Under the pieces are notes generated by a model. That model searched no databases and was not told where the DNA came from. It was given only the letters and a program-made list of their open reading frames with translations. From positions 40,139-104,138 of the forward strand of contig NZ_LMJT01000011.1 in NCBI RefSeq assembly GCF_001429395.1: DNA of 64,000 nucleotides, given 5' to 3'. The stretch comes from Allobosea sp. Root381. Its GTDB lineage: Bacteria; Pseudomonadota; Alphaproteobacteria; Rhizobiales; Beijerinckiaceae. Both the position numbers and the translations under genes were made by a program. Positions 20,048 through 29,148 of the stretch are shown here, piece by piece; position 1 is the first letter of the stretch, and each line of letters opens with the position of its first letter.

Positions 20048-23000
20048 TCAAGCCGCCTTCTTCCGTTCCGCGATGCGTGCAAGGTCCGTCAGCAGGCGGC
20101 GCGTACCCTTGAGGCGTGCTTCCGCCGTCTCGAAATCATCGATGAAGACGACGCGCATGTCGGGGCGGACCTTGGCCAGCATGCCGATCTTCGCGACATA
20201 GGAGACGAGGCCTTCCGGGTTGGCGAACTCGTTGTCGCGGAAGGCGACGATGATGCCCTTCGGGCCGGCCTCGACCTTCTCGACATTGGCGCGCTTGCAC
20301 AGCGCCTTGATCGCGACGATCTCCAGCAACTGCTGGACCTCCTCGGGCAGTGGCCCGAAACGATCGACCAGCTCCGCCCCGAAGGACTGGATGTCGCCGT
20401 CATCGTCCATGGTCGAGAGGCGCTTGTAGAGCGTCAGCCTGAGCGTCAGGTCGGCGATGTAGTGCTCGGGGATCATCACCGGCGCGCCGATCTGGATCGA
20501 CGGCGACCACTGCGCCTCGCTCTCGAATTCGACGCCGGCCTTGAGCGCCGCGACGGCCTCCTCCAGCATCTGCTGGTAAAGCTCGTAGCCGACTTCCTTG
20601 ATATGCCCGGACTGCTCGTCGCCGAGCAGGTTGCCGGCGCCACGGATGTCGAGATCGTGGCTCGCAAGCTGGAATCCGGCGCCCAGCGTGTCGAGCGACT
20701 GCAGCACCTTGAGCCGGCGCTCCGCCTGGTCGGTCAGCTTGCGGTTGGCCGGCATCGTGAAGAGCGCATAGGCGCGCACTTTCGAACGGCCCACGCGGCC
20801 GCGCAGCTGATAGAGCTGGGCCAGGCCGAACATGTCGGCGCGGTGCACGATCAGCGTGTTCGCGGTTGGGATATCGAGCCCGGATTCGACAATCGTGGTC
20901 GAGAGCAGGATGTCGTACTGGCCCTCGTAGAAGGCCGTCATCACGTCCTCGAGCTGGCCCGCTGCCATCTGGCCATGGGCGATGCCGACCTTGGCCTCCG
21001 GCACCTGCTTGTCGAGGAAGTCCTTCACATCGGCGATGTCCTCGATGCGCGGCACGACATAGAAACTGCGGCCACCCCGATAGCGCTCGCGCAGCAGCGC
21101 CTCGCGCACGATCAGCGGGTCGAAGGGCGTGACGAAGGTGCGCGTGGCAAGACGGTCGACCGGCGGCGTCGCGATGATCGAGAGCTCGCGCACGCCGGTC
21201 ATGGCGAGCTGCAGCGTGCGCGGGATCGGCGTCGCCGAAAGCGTCAGCATATGCACCTCGGCACGAAACTCCTTGAGGCGTTCCTTATGGGCGACGCCGA
21301 AATGCTGCTCCTCGTCGACGATGACGAGGCCGAGATCCTTGAACTCGACGCCCTTGCCGAGCAGCGCATGGGTGCCGACGACGATATCGAGCGTGCCGTC
21401 CTTCGCACCCTGTTTCACCGCCTTGAGATCGGGAGCCGAGACGAAGCGCGAAGCCTGGCCGACCTGCACCGGCAGGCCGCTGAAGCGATCCGCGAAATTG
21501 CGGTAGTGCTGGCGCGCCAGCAATGTGGTCGGCACCACGACCGCAACCTGCTTGCCGTTGAGCGCGCAGGCGAAGGCGGCGCGCAGCGCCACCTCGGTCT
21601 TGCCGAAGCCGACATCGCCGCAGACCAGTCGGTCCATCGGCCGCCCCGCCGCCATGTCGTCGAGCACGGCGTCGATCGTCGCCTGCTGGTCCTCCGTCTC
21701 CTCGAAGGGGAAGCGGGCGCAGAACTCGTCGTAGAGCCCCTCCTGCGGGATCAGGCGCGGCGCCTCCTTCAAGGCGCGGGCGGCGGCGATCTGGATCAGC
21801 TTGCCCGCCATCTCGCGGATGCGCTGCTTCAGCTTGGCCTTGCGCGCCTGCCAACCGCCGCCGCCGAGCTTGTCGAGCTGGACCTCGGTATCCTCCGAGC
21901 CGTAGCGCGAGAGCAGCTCGATATTCTCGACCGGCAGGAAGAGTTTCGTGTCGCCGGCATAGTGGATCTCGCAGCAATCATGCGGCGCGCCCGCTGCGGT
22001 GATCGACTTCAGCCCGATGAAGCGGCCGATGCCGTGATCGACATGGACGACGAGATCACCCGGTGAGAGCGAGGACAGCTCCGCGATGAAATCCTGCGGG
22101 CGCTTCGCCTTGCGGCGCGGACGGACGAGCCGGTCGCCCAGGATGTCCTGCTCGCCGACGACCGCGAGCTTGCCGGCCTCAAAGCCGGTCTCGAAGCCCC
22201 AGACCGCGAGCGCCGTCGTGCCGGGCTTGAGGTCGAAGGCGGCGCGCAGCGAGCCGGTCATCTGCACGTTCTTCAGGCCGTGGTCGGCCAGCACATGCGC
22301 CAGGCGCTCGCGCGAGCCCTCCGACCAGGCGGAGAGAATGACGCGCTTGCCGTCCTTTTCGAGCGCCTTCACATGCGCCACGGCCGCATCGAAGACGCTG
22401 CCGGCATTGTCGGCGCGCTCGGCGGCGAAGCTTCTGCCCTGTCGCGCACCCAGGTCGATGATCAGCTTGCCGTCGCTGTCGGGCAGCTGAAACGGCGTCA
22501 GCGCCGCGACGCCGGACTGGTCGATGACGCCGCGCCAGTCGGCCGGCGAGAGATAAAGCGCATCCGGCTTCAGCGGCTTGTAGGGCATGCCGCCCGCGCT
22601 CGGCTGCTCCATCGCCGCCTTGCGGGCATCGTAATAATCCTTGATCAGGCTGATGCGCTCGCCGACGGCATCCTCGACCTGATGGTCGAGCACCAGCGGC
22701 ACGTCGGGCAGATAGGTGAAGAGCGTATCCAGCCGCTCCGCCAGCAGCGGCAACCAGTGTTCGAGACCGGCCGGCCTGCGCCCCTCGCTGACCGCCTCGT
22801 AGAGCGTATCGTCGCGGCCGGGCGTGCCGAAGGTCGTGATGTAGCTCTGGCGAAAGCGCGTGATGCTCTCGCTCGTCATCTGCGCCTCGGACATCGGCAC
22901 GAGGTCGAGCCCGCGCAACTGCCCGGTGGTGCGCTGCGTTTCGGGGTCGAAGGTCCGGATCGATTCCAGCGTGTCGCCAAAGAAGTCGAGCCGGATCGGC

Positions 23001-23596
23001 GCCGGCATGCCCGGCGGGAACAGGTCGACGATGCCGCCGCGCACGGCGAATTCGCCGGTCTCGCGCACGGTCGAGGTCCGCAGATAGCCGTTCATGTCGA
23101 GCCAGCGCGCGAGCTGCTCGATATCGACCATGTTGCCCGGCGCGGCCGAGAAGCTCTCGGAGGCGACCTTGGAGAAGGCCGGCACGCGCTGCAGCGCGGC
23201 ATTGACCGTCGTCAGCAGCAGGCGCGGCCGGTCGCCCGACTTGGTCTTCGCCAGCCGCGACAGTGTCGTCATCCGGTGCGCCACGATGGCCGGCGCGGGC
23301 GAAACGCGGTCATAGGGCTGGCAGTCCCAGGCCGGGAACGACATCACCTCGAGATCGGGCGCCACGAATTGCAGCGCGTTCTCCAGCACCTGCAGGCGCT
23401 GCCCGTCGCGGGCGACGAAGACGAGCATCGCCGCGCCTTCGGCCTTCTTGGCGCGGGCGCGAGTGAGGTCCGCGAGGACGACGGCGTCGAAGCCGTCCGG
23501 CACGCTGGCCAGCGTCGGCTTGTCGCCGCGTTTCAGCGCGTCGAGGATGCGGTCGCTCTGCAGCTTGGCGATCTGGGAGGGAGGCGGAATGCTCAT
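20048..23596 (-). CDS. mfd: Transcription-repair coupling factor
   Basis: 1182 residues. Removes RNA polymerase stalled at DNA damage and recruits UvrA. N-terminal UvrB-like region (about 1-480), RNA-polymerase-interacting domain with DLVVHVDHGIGRFIGL (about 515-530), SF2 translocase with Walker A GDVGFGKTE (about 659), DEEQHFGV (about 758), SATPIPRTL, and a C-terminal TRCF domain (about 1020-1130). Gene order mfd, sdhE, recG is conserved in many Hyphomicrobiales. A hairpin without a U-tract follows the stop (20020-20044). Confidence 0.98.
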   Translation of the reverse strand: MSIPPPSQIAKLQSDRILDALKRGDKPTLASVPDGFDAVVLADLTRARAKKAEGAAMLVFVARDGQRLQVLENALQFVAPDLEVMSFPAWDCQPYDRVSPAPAIVAHRMTTLSRLAKTKSGDRPRLLLTTVNAALQRVPAFSKVASESFSAAPGNMVDIEQLARWLDMNGYLRTSTVRETGEFAVRGGIVDLFPPGMPAPIRLDFFGDTLESIRTFDPETQRTTGQLRGLDLVPMSEAQMTSESITRFRQSYITTFGTPGRDDTLYEAVSEGRRPAGLEHWLPLLAERLDTLFTYLPDVPLVLDHQVEDAVGERISLIKDYYDARKAAMEQPSAGGMPYKPLKPDALYLSPADWRGVIDQSGVAALTPFQLPDSDGKLIIDLGARQGRSFAAERADNAGSVFDAAVAHVKALEKDGKRVILSAWSEGSRERLAHVLADHGLKNVQMTGSLRAAFDLKPGTTALAVWGFETGFEAGKLAVVGEQDILGDRLVRPRRKAKRPQDFIAELSSLSPGDLVVHVDHGIGRFIGLKSITAAGAPHDCCEIHYAGDTKLFLPVENIELLSRYGSEDTEVQLDKLGGGGWQARKAKLKQRIREMAGKLIQIAAARALKEAPRLIPQEGLYDEFCARFPFEETEDQQATIDAVLDDMAAGRPMDRLVCGDVGFGKTEVALRAAFACALNGKQVAVVVPTTLLARQHYRNFADRFSGLPVQVGQASRFVSAPDLKAVKQGAKDGTLDIVVGTHALLGKGVEFKDLGLVIVDEEQHFGVAHKERLKEFRAEVHMLTLSATPIPRTLQLAMTGVRELSIIATPPVDRLATRTFVTPFDPLIVREALLRERYRGGRSFYVVPRIEDIADVKDFLDKQVPEAKVGIAHGQMAAGQLEDVMTAFYEGQYDILLSTTIVESGLDIPTANTLIVHRADMFGLAQLYQLRGRVGRSKVRAYALFTMPANRKLTDQAERRLKVLQSLDTLGAGFQLASHDLDIRGAGNLLGDEQSGHIKEVGYELYQQMLEEAVAALKAGVEFESEAQWSPSIQIGAPVMIPEHYIADLTLRLTLYKRLSTMDDDGDIQSFGAELVDRFGPLPEEVQQLLEIVAIKALCKRANVEKVEAGPKGIIVAFRDNEFANPEGLVSYVAKIGMLAKVRPDMRVVFIDDFETAEARLKGTRRLLTDLARIAERKKAA

Positions 23597-23633
23597 GGGG
23601 ATAACGATCGTCAGGAGAACTTGGCGCGGGGAA

Positions 23634-23657
23634 CCCCTCTCCCGAATGGGAGAGGGG
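23634..23657. repeat. Intergenic palindrome, first of two
   Basis: A perfect 10-base inverted repeat, CCCCTCTCCC (23634-23643) and GGGAGAGGGG (23648-23657), with a 4-base loop, followed by CAGGGGTGAGGG. This CCCTCTCCC type repeat is common between genes in related genomes (general knowledge). It lies upstream of mfd, in the gap to sdhE. Confidence 0.7.
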
Positions 23658-23737
23658 CAGGGGTGAGGGCCTGCCCTCTGAAGCTTAGGCGGCCGCGGCG
23701 CCGTTGCGCCTATTGCGGAGCGGGCGGGCCCTCATCC

Positions 23738-23773
23738 GGCGCTACGCGCCACCTTCTCCCATCCGGGAGAAGG
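23738..23773. repeat. Intergenic palindrome, second of two
   Basis: GGCGCTACGCGCC (23738-23750) is followed by a perfect 9-base inverted repeat, CCTTCTCCC (23752-23760) and GGGAGAAGG (23765-23773), with a 4-base loop. Together with the palindrome at 23634-23657 it fills most of the 221-base gap between mfd and sdhE. The minus-strand side can act as the 3' end of the sdhE transcript. Confidence 0.7.
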
Positions 23774-23817
23774 AAGGCGTCGCGAGTGTCCCGAGGAAGA
23801 GCGGCACTTAGAATCCA

Positions 23818-24114
23818 TCAAACATGGATCGGCTTCTCGTGATGGTGGAAAGCCTTCAGGCGCCGGAACAGTTCCGTGTCGTAATTCTCCGGCACCTCCG
23901 CCTCGCCGGTGATCCAGCTCAGCAGGTCGCGGTCCAGCACCTCGATCAGCCGCTCGAACTCGTCGAGCTCGGCATCGGTTAGGCCGGCGATATGCGCGTC
24001 GGCGAAACCGCCCATGATCAGGTCGTTCTCGCGCATGCCGCGATGCCAGGAGCGGAACAGGATCTTGCGCCGGCGCGGGTCGAGATCGGCGCTGGTTCGG
24101 GTCGAGCCACTCAT
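23818..24114 (-). CDS. sdhE: FAD assembly factor SdhE (succinate dehydrogenase assembly factor 2)
   Basis: 98 residues. Small helical protein that helps attach FAD covalently to SdhA. The family signature RRRKILFRSWHRGMRENDLIMGGFAD contains the RGxxE motif (RGMRE), and WITGEAEVPE follows, both diagnostic. ATG 24114 is preferred over an earlier in-frame start at 24150 because GAGGTG precedes it and homologues start close to DPRRRKIL. It is divergent from recG and sits between recG and mfd as in many alphaproteobacteria. Confidence 0.93.
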   Translation of the reverse strand: MSGSTRTSADLDPRRRKILFRSWHRGMRENDLIMGGFADAHIAGLTDAELDEFERLIEVLDRDLLSWITGEAEVPENYDTELFRRLKAFHHHEKPIHV

Positions 24115-24272
24115 GGACACCTCGGAGACTGAAAGCACGGGATGGCGCAATGACGAACGGGCCGGCCCCGTCGCGGAGCCTGCCGATGCAGGCTATATAG
24201 CCATCGCATCCCGCGGAGTCAGCGGCCTTGCGGCCGCAAATCTTCGCGCTCCTGACAAGACCCGGTGACTGC

Positions 24273-26375
24273 TTGCGCCCCTCCCTGCTCGATCCCCTGT
24301 TCGCTCCGGTCACGACGCTGCCAGGCGTCGGCCCCAAGACGGCCAAGGCGCTCGACAAGCTGCTGGGCGACGAGACCCGGCCGGCGCGCGTCGTCGACCT
24401 GTTGTTCCATCTGCCGACAGGCGCGATCGACCGGCGCCCCAGTCCCTCGATCGCCGATGCACCGATCGGCGGGGTGGCGACCTTCGCCGCGCGCGTGACC
24501 GAGCATCGCCCCGCGCCCACCAGCAAGGGCAAGGCGCCCTATCGCATCCTCGTCGAGGACGAGAGCGGCGACGTCACGCTCGTCTTCTTCCATGCCGATG
24601 TCCGCCATCTGCTGCAGACCATGCCTGTGGGTGCCTATCGCATCATCTCCGGCAAGCTCGAACTCTGGGAGGGCATGCGCCAGATGGTGCACCCCGACCG
24701 CGTCCTCGACCCCGCCCAGGCCGCGACCCTGCCCGCGATCGAGCCGGTCTATGGCATGACCGAGGGCGTCGGACCGCGGGTGATGACACGGATCGCCGCG
24801 GCAGCGGCCGAGAAATGCCCAGACCTCGCCGAATGGCAGGACCTGCCCTTCCTGGCGAAGGCCGGCTTCGCGCCCTTCGCAGAGGCGATGCAGGCGCTGC
24901 ATCATCCGCCCGATCTTAAGGCGGTCGAAGGCGATACGGTGATGCGCCGACGCGTCGCCTATGACGAGTTGCTGGCGAGCCAGATCGCGCTCGCTCTGGT
25001 GCGTCGCCAGCAGAAGAAGATCGCCGGCCGCGCCACCAGCGGCGACGGGCGGATCAGGCGGTCCATCGAAGGCGCCCTGCCCTTCACGCTGACCGATGGC
25101 CAGCGGCAGGCGCTCGCGGACATCCATACGGATATGGAAAAGCCCGAGCGCATGCTGCGCCTCCTTCAGGGGGATGTCGGCTCGGGCAAGACCGTGGTCG
25201 CGCTGATGGCGATGGCGGCCGCCGCCGAGGCCGGCCGCCAATCGGTGCTGATGGCGCCGACCGAGATCCTGGCCCGCCAGCACGCCGAACGCCTGGCGCC
25301 GCTCGCCGAGAAGGCCGGGCTCAAGCTCGCCCTCCTCACCGGGCGCGAGAAGGGCGCCGGCCGGGCGCGTGTGCTCGAAGGACTGGCCAATGGCGAGATC
25401 ACCATCGCCGTCGGCACCCATGCTCTGTTCCAGGAGGGCGTCGCCTTCCAGGACCTCGCGCTCGCGATCGTCGACGAGCAGCATCGCTTCGGCGTCCACC
25501 AGCGTCTCCTGCTCGGCTCCAAGGGCGAGGCGGTCGACGTGCTGGTGATGACCGCGACGCCGATCCCGCGCACGCTCTCACTGACCTGGTTCGGCGACAT
25601 GGACATATCGGTGCTGTCGGAGAAGCCGGCCGGCCGCAAGCCGATCGCGACCAAGGCGATCTCGTCCGAGCGGCATGGCGAAGTCGTTGGAGCGGTCGGG
25701 CGCGCCGTGCAGTCGGGCGCGCAGGTCTACTGGGTCTGCCCGCTGGTGCAGGAATCCGACACGCTCGACGTCGCCGCCGCGCAGGAACGCTACGAAGGCC
25801 TGCGCGAACTCTTCGGCGACAAGGTCGGCCTCCTTCACGGCCAGATGCCTGGGCGCGACAAGGACGCCGCCATGGCGGCGTTCCTCGCCGGAGAGACGCG
25901 CATCCTGGTCTCGACGACCGTGATCGAGGTCGGTGTCGACGTGCCGAATGCCAGCGTGATGGTGATCGAGCATGCCGAGCGCTTCGGCCTTGCCCAGCTT
26001 CACCAGCTCCGCGGCCGGATCGGCCGCGGCTCTGCGGCCTCGACCTGCCTCCTGCTTTACAAGGGCCCGCTCGGCCCTGTCGCCGAGGCGCGACTGACGA
26101 TCATGCGCGAGACCGAGGACGGCTTCCGCATCGCCGAGGAGGATCTGCGCCTGCGCGGCGAGGGCGAGGTGCTCGGCACCAAGCAGTCAGGCTCGCCGGA
26201 CTGGCGCATCGCCCGGCCGGAGGTCGATGGCGACCTGCTGGCGGCGGCGCGCGACGACGCGCGCCTCCTAATCGAGCGCGATCCGCATCTCGACGGCGAG
26301 CGTGGCAAAGCCGTCCGGACCCTTCTCTACCTGTTCGAACGCGACGTCGCGATCCGGCTTTTGCGGGCGGGCTGA
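24273..26375 (+). CDS. recG: ATP-dependent DNA helicase RecG
   Basis: 700 residues. Remodels stalled forks and Holliday junctions. N-terminal wedge/OB domain (about 50-160), helicase motifs GDVGSGKTVVA (about 299-309), DEQHRFGV (about 401), TATPIPRTL, and the late QLRGRIGRG. TTG 24273 gives the N-terminus RPSLLDPLFAPVTTLPGVG, which matches how the family usually starts. An in-frame TTG at 24228 with a possible GGAGT site would add 15 residues and cannot be excluded. Confidence 0.96.
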   Translation: MRPSLLDPLFAPVTTLPGVGPKTAKALDKLLGDETRPARVVDLLFHLPTGAIDRRPSPSIADAPIGGVATFAARVTEHRPAPTSKGKAPYRILVEDESGDVTLVFFHADVRHLLQTMPVGAYRIISGKLELWEGMRQMVHPDRVLDPAQAATLPAIEPVYGMTEGVGPRVMTRIAAAAAEKCPDLAEWQDLPFLAKAGFAPFAEAMQALHHPPDLKAVEGDTVMRRRVAYDELLASQIALALVRRQQKKIAGRATSGDGRIRRSIEGALPFTLTDGQRQALADIHTDMEKPERMLRLLQGDVGSGKTVVALMAMAAAAEAGRQSVLMAPTEILARQHAERLAPLAEKAGLKLALLTGREKGAGRARVLEGLANGEITIAVGTHALFQEGVAFQDLALAIVDEQHRFGVHQRLLLGSKGEAVDVLVMTATPIPRTLSLTWFGDMDISVLSEKPAGRKPIATKAISSERHGEVVGAVGRAVQSGAQVYWVCPLVQESDTLDVAAAQERYEGLRELFGDKVGLLHGQMPGRDKDAAMAAFLAGETRILVSTTVIEVGVDVPNASVMVIEHAERFGLAQLHQLRGRIGRGSAASTCLLLYKGPLGPVAEARLTIMRETEDGFRIAEEDLRLRGEGEVLGTKQSGSPDWRIARPEVDGDLLAAARDDARLLIERDPHLDGERGKAVRTLLYLFERDVAIRLLRAG

Positions 26376-26407
26376 AGCCACGCTCAGTGCTACGCGCCCG
26401 TGCGGTT

Positions 26408-26806
26408 TTAGGCCGCCTCCGGGATGCGGGCGATCACCTTGAGCTCGAAATCGAAGCCGGCCAGCCAGGTCACGCCGACCGCGGTCCAGGTCGGATAGGG
26501 CGGATCGCCGATCTCCTCGGCTCTGATGGCCATGACCGTGTCGAACTGCGTCTGCGGGTCGGTGTGGAAGGAGATGACGTCGATGACGTCGTCGAAACTG
26601 GCGCCTGCCGCCGCCAGGACGGCACGAAGATTTGCGAACGCCCGGCGAACCTGGTCTTCGAACACCGGCTCGGGCGATCCATCCTCGCGGCTGCCGACCT
26701 GTCCGGAAATGAAGAGCAGGTCGCCGGATCTGATAGCGGCCGAATACTGATGGAGATCATAGAGGGCATGTCGATCGGCGGGAAAGATCGCGTCGCGTTT
26801 GGCCAT
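26408..26806 (-). CDS. RidA family protein
   Basis: 132 residues of the YjgF/YER057c/UK114 fold. Seen: YSAAIRSGDLLFISGQVG, QVRRAFANLRAVLAAAGASFDDVIDVISFHTD and a late TAVGVTWLAGFDFELKVIARI. The arginine used by true RidA imine deaminases, in an R-x-C/x-V context near residue 105, is not obvious here, so it may be one of the Rid1-7 subfamilies. ATG 26806 follows AAAGGAG. It is divergent from a LysR regulator gene with 119 bases between them, a typical regulator-target pair. Confidence 0.88.
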   Translation of the reverse strand: MAKRDAIFPADRHALYDLHQYSAAIRSGDLLFISGQVGSREDGSPEPVFEDQVRRAFANLRAVLAAAGASFDDVIDVISFHTDPQTQFDTVMAIRAEEIGDPPYPTWTAVGVTWLAGFDFELKVIARIPEAA

Positions 26807-26925
26807 GTCGGCTCCTTTGCGGGTTTGAGGACGACGCGGCGAGCGCCGTCTCCTCTTGCCGGCTGGAGATAGGGCTGCGACATTGTTCGGATAATGCTCG
26901 ATGACCGACATGGCTTGATGCAAAA

Positions 26926-27825
26926 TTGCCATCAGTAACCCGCCCTTCGTTGAGCGACCTGACCGCGTTCGTGACCGTCGCGACGCGACGCAACTTCCGG
27001 CGTGCAGCCAACGATCTCGGCACGGCGCCATCGACCTTGAGCCATGCCATGCGGGGTCTCGAGGAGCGCCTGGGCGTGCGTCTGCTCAACCGCACGACAC
27101 GCAGCGTTTCACCGACGGAAGCGGGCTTCGAACTGCTCGCCCGCCTTCAGCCGGCGTTGGCGACCTTGGACCAGGCGCTCGACAGCGTCGCCGGCTTTCG
27201 CGGCCGCCCCTCCGGGACCGTTCGGATCAACGCGCCGCGGCTTGCAGCGGCACTCCTGGTGCGCGACATCCTGCCGGTCATGGCGGAGCGCTTTCCGGAC
27301 GTCGTCGTCGATCTGGTCGTTGAAGGGAAGCTGATCGACATCGTCTCGGCCGGGTTCGACGCCGGTGTTCGCCTCGTCGAATCGATTCCGAGGGACATGA
27401 TCGCCGTGGTCTTCGCCGACGCGGTCAGCTTCTTCTGCGTCGCATCACCGGACTATCTCGAACGCTTCGGCGAGCCGATGACGCCCGATGAACTGACGAA
27501 GCATCGCTGCATCGGCCACCGCGTACCAAACGGCAAGCTCTACCCATGGGAATTCGATCGGGCCGGCCGGCCGTTGATGGTCGACACGAGCGGGCCGGTC
27601 ATCCTCGACGACGAGGAATTGATGGTAGAGGCCGCCATCAAGGGGCTCGGCATTGCCTATGTCGCCAGTCCAGCCGCCGATGCCGCGCTGGCAGCGGGGC
27701 ACCTGCGTCGGCTTCTACCGGCCTGGACGCCAGCTCCCGAGAAAATCGCGATCTACTATCCCGGACACCGGGCGGTGCCACCCGCGCTGCGGGCTTTGCT
27801 CGACGTCATCAAGGCGGCGCGGTAA
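26926..27825 (+). CDS. LysR family transcriptional regulator
   Basis: 299 residues. N-terminal winged helix-turn-helix (about 8-67: LSDLTAFVTVATRRNFRRAA, then STLSHAMRGLEERLGVRLLNRTTRSVSPTEAG) and a substrate-binding domain (about 90-295), of the CrgA/TdcA-like subgroup. No ATG fits the N-terminus; TTG 26926 or TTG 26950 must be used, so the start is uncertain. It probably controls the divergent RidA gene through the shared 119-base promoter region. Confidence 0.9.
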   Translation: MPSVTRPSLSDLTAFVTVATRRNFRRAANDLGTAPSTLSHAMRGLEERLGVRLLNRTTRSVSPTEAGFELLARLQPALATLDQALDSVAGFRGRPSGTVRINAPRLAAALLVRDILPVMAERFPDVVVDLVVEGKLIDIVSAGFDAGVRLVESIPRDMIAVVFADAVSFFCVASPDYLERFGEPMTPDELTKHRCIGHRVPNGKLYPWEFDRAGRPLMVDTSGPVILDDEELMVEAAIKGLGIAYVASPAADAALAAGHLRRLLPAWTPAPEKIAIYYPGHRAVPPALRALLDVIKAAR

Positions 27826-27866
27826 CACCCCCGAAGGGGCGGTCGAGAACGCGGCCCCAGGCTGCG

Positions 27867-28571
27867 CTATCTGCCGGCTTGAGGCACTATGCGCGCCGCC
27901 ACCTCTCCCGGCTGGATCAGCCCAGCCGACATGATCAGCTTGGCGCCGTCCTCGACCGAGATCGACAGTTCCACGACCTCGCGGCGCGGCAGGTAGAAAA
28001 AGAAGCCGGTCGTCGGGTTCGGAGTGCAGGGCAGGAAGACGCCGAGTTGCTGGTCGCTATCCGGCAGCTTGCCGGCGATCTCGGGGGCAGCCTCCTGCGC
28101 GATGAAGACGATCGACCACATGCCCGGCTGCGGGAACTGCACCATCCCGACCTTGCGAAAGGATGTTCCCGACTGAGAGAAGATCGTCTCGAAGACCTGC
28201 TTGATGCCCTTGTAGAGGCTGCGCACGACGGGCATGCGGCCGAGGATCGCCTCGCCGGCATTGACCAGCGAGCGGCCGACCAGATTGGCCGTGAGGAAGC
28301 CGAGCAGCATCAGCCCGATGATCCCGATGACCAGGCCGATTCCGGGAATGGGAAAGGGCAGATAGGCATCCGGCAGGTAGGAGTTGGGGATCAGCGGCTT
28401 CACCCAGCCGTCGATCAGGTTGACGAACCACCAGGTCACCGAAGCCGTGATCGCGAGCGGCGCGGCCAGCACCAGACCGGTGAAGAAATAGCGCCGCAGC
28501 CTTGTGCCGAAGCTCGGTCTCAAGAGGTCGGGTTGGATGATCAGCCGGGGGTCGAGCGGGCTCTGATTCAT
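27867..28571 (-). CDS. DUF502 family inner-membrane protein
   Basis: 234 residues. Two membrane segments near the N-terminus (about 28-52, YFFTGLVLAAPLAITASVTW, and about 75-98, IPGIGLVIGIIGLMLLGFLTA), then the DUF502 domain with GRMPVVRSLYKGIKQVFETIF and PNPTTGFFFYLPRREV. Function unknown. In related genomes it often lies between recG and glmS, as here. Confidence 0.9.
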   Translation of the reverse strand: MNQSPLDPRLIIQPDLLRPSFGTRLRRYFFTGLVLAAPLAITASVTWWFVNLIDGWVKPLIPNSYLPDAYLPFPIPGIGLVIGIIGLMLLGFLTANLVGRSLVNAGEAILGRMPVVRSLYKGIKQVFETIFSQSGTSFRKVGMVQFPQPGMWSIVFIAQEAAPEIAGKLPDSDQQLGVFLPCTPNPTTGFFFYLPRREVVELSISVEDGAKLIMSAGLIQPGEVAARIVPQAGR

Positions 28572-28755
28572 TCGAAATGTCCGATCCGGCTGGCCTCGCG
28601 CGGCCGCTTCACGAGCGTGATGCGACAGACGTGCCAGTCGCCCCGGCAGAATTCAAGGATTGCGGGACCTTTCGCCGTCTTGCAGCTTGAATAGATACGG
28701 TGTTTCGCTGCCGCTGGTGCAAAATCCAACACGAATCGGCACGGCGATCCAGGCG

Positions 28756-29133
28756 ATGACGCGCGGCGTTAGACTATTTCGCCGCCCGCTGCTTTTCGCG
28801 GCCGGCTGGATCCTCACCGCGATCGGCGTGGTCGGGTTGATCCTGCCGTTGATGCCGGGCACGATCTTCCTCATCGCTGCGGCGTGGTGCTTCTCGCAAT
28901 CCTCGCCGCGCTTCGAGGCCTGGCTGCTCGGCCATCCTCGGCTCGGCCCGCAGGTTCTACGCTGGCGCGAGCGGGGCGCCATCGCACGCAGGGTCAAGTA
29001 CATCGCCTGCGGCTCGATGGCGCTGAGCTTCGCGATCCTGACCCGGACCGATGCGCCGCCCATCGCCCTATGGCTGAGCGGCGCCTGCCTACTGGCGGCG
29101 GCCGGCTATGTCGCGAGCCGGCCGGAGGCGTAA
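28756..29133 (+). CDS. YbaN/DUF454 family membrane protein
   Basis: 125 residues. Signature of DUF454: GWILTAIGVVGLILPLMPG followed by FLIAAAWCFSQSSPRFEAWL and HPRLGPQV. Three or four membrane helices. Function unknown. The frame is open to TTG 28660, but ATG 28756 starts right before the conserved RLFRRPLLFAAGW; no strong ribosome site is visible at either. Convergent with glmS, with a 15-base gap. Confidence 0.85.
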   Translation: MTRGVRLFRRPLLFAAGWILTAIGVVGLILPLMPGTIFLIAAAWCFSQSSPRFEAWLLGHPRLGPQVLRWRERGAIARRVKYIACGSMALSFAILTRTDAPPIALWLSGACLLAAAGYVASRPEA

Positions 29134-29148
29134 GCGAGGCCCACGGCC

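Noticed and set aside
20462..23842. Plus-strand frames of 534 and 520 codons opposite mfd
   Set aside because: Mfd is complete and motif-rich on the other strand; the antisense frames have no recognisable domain.
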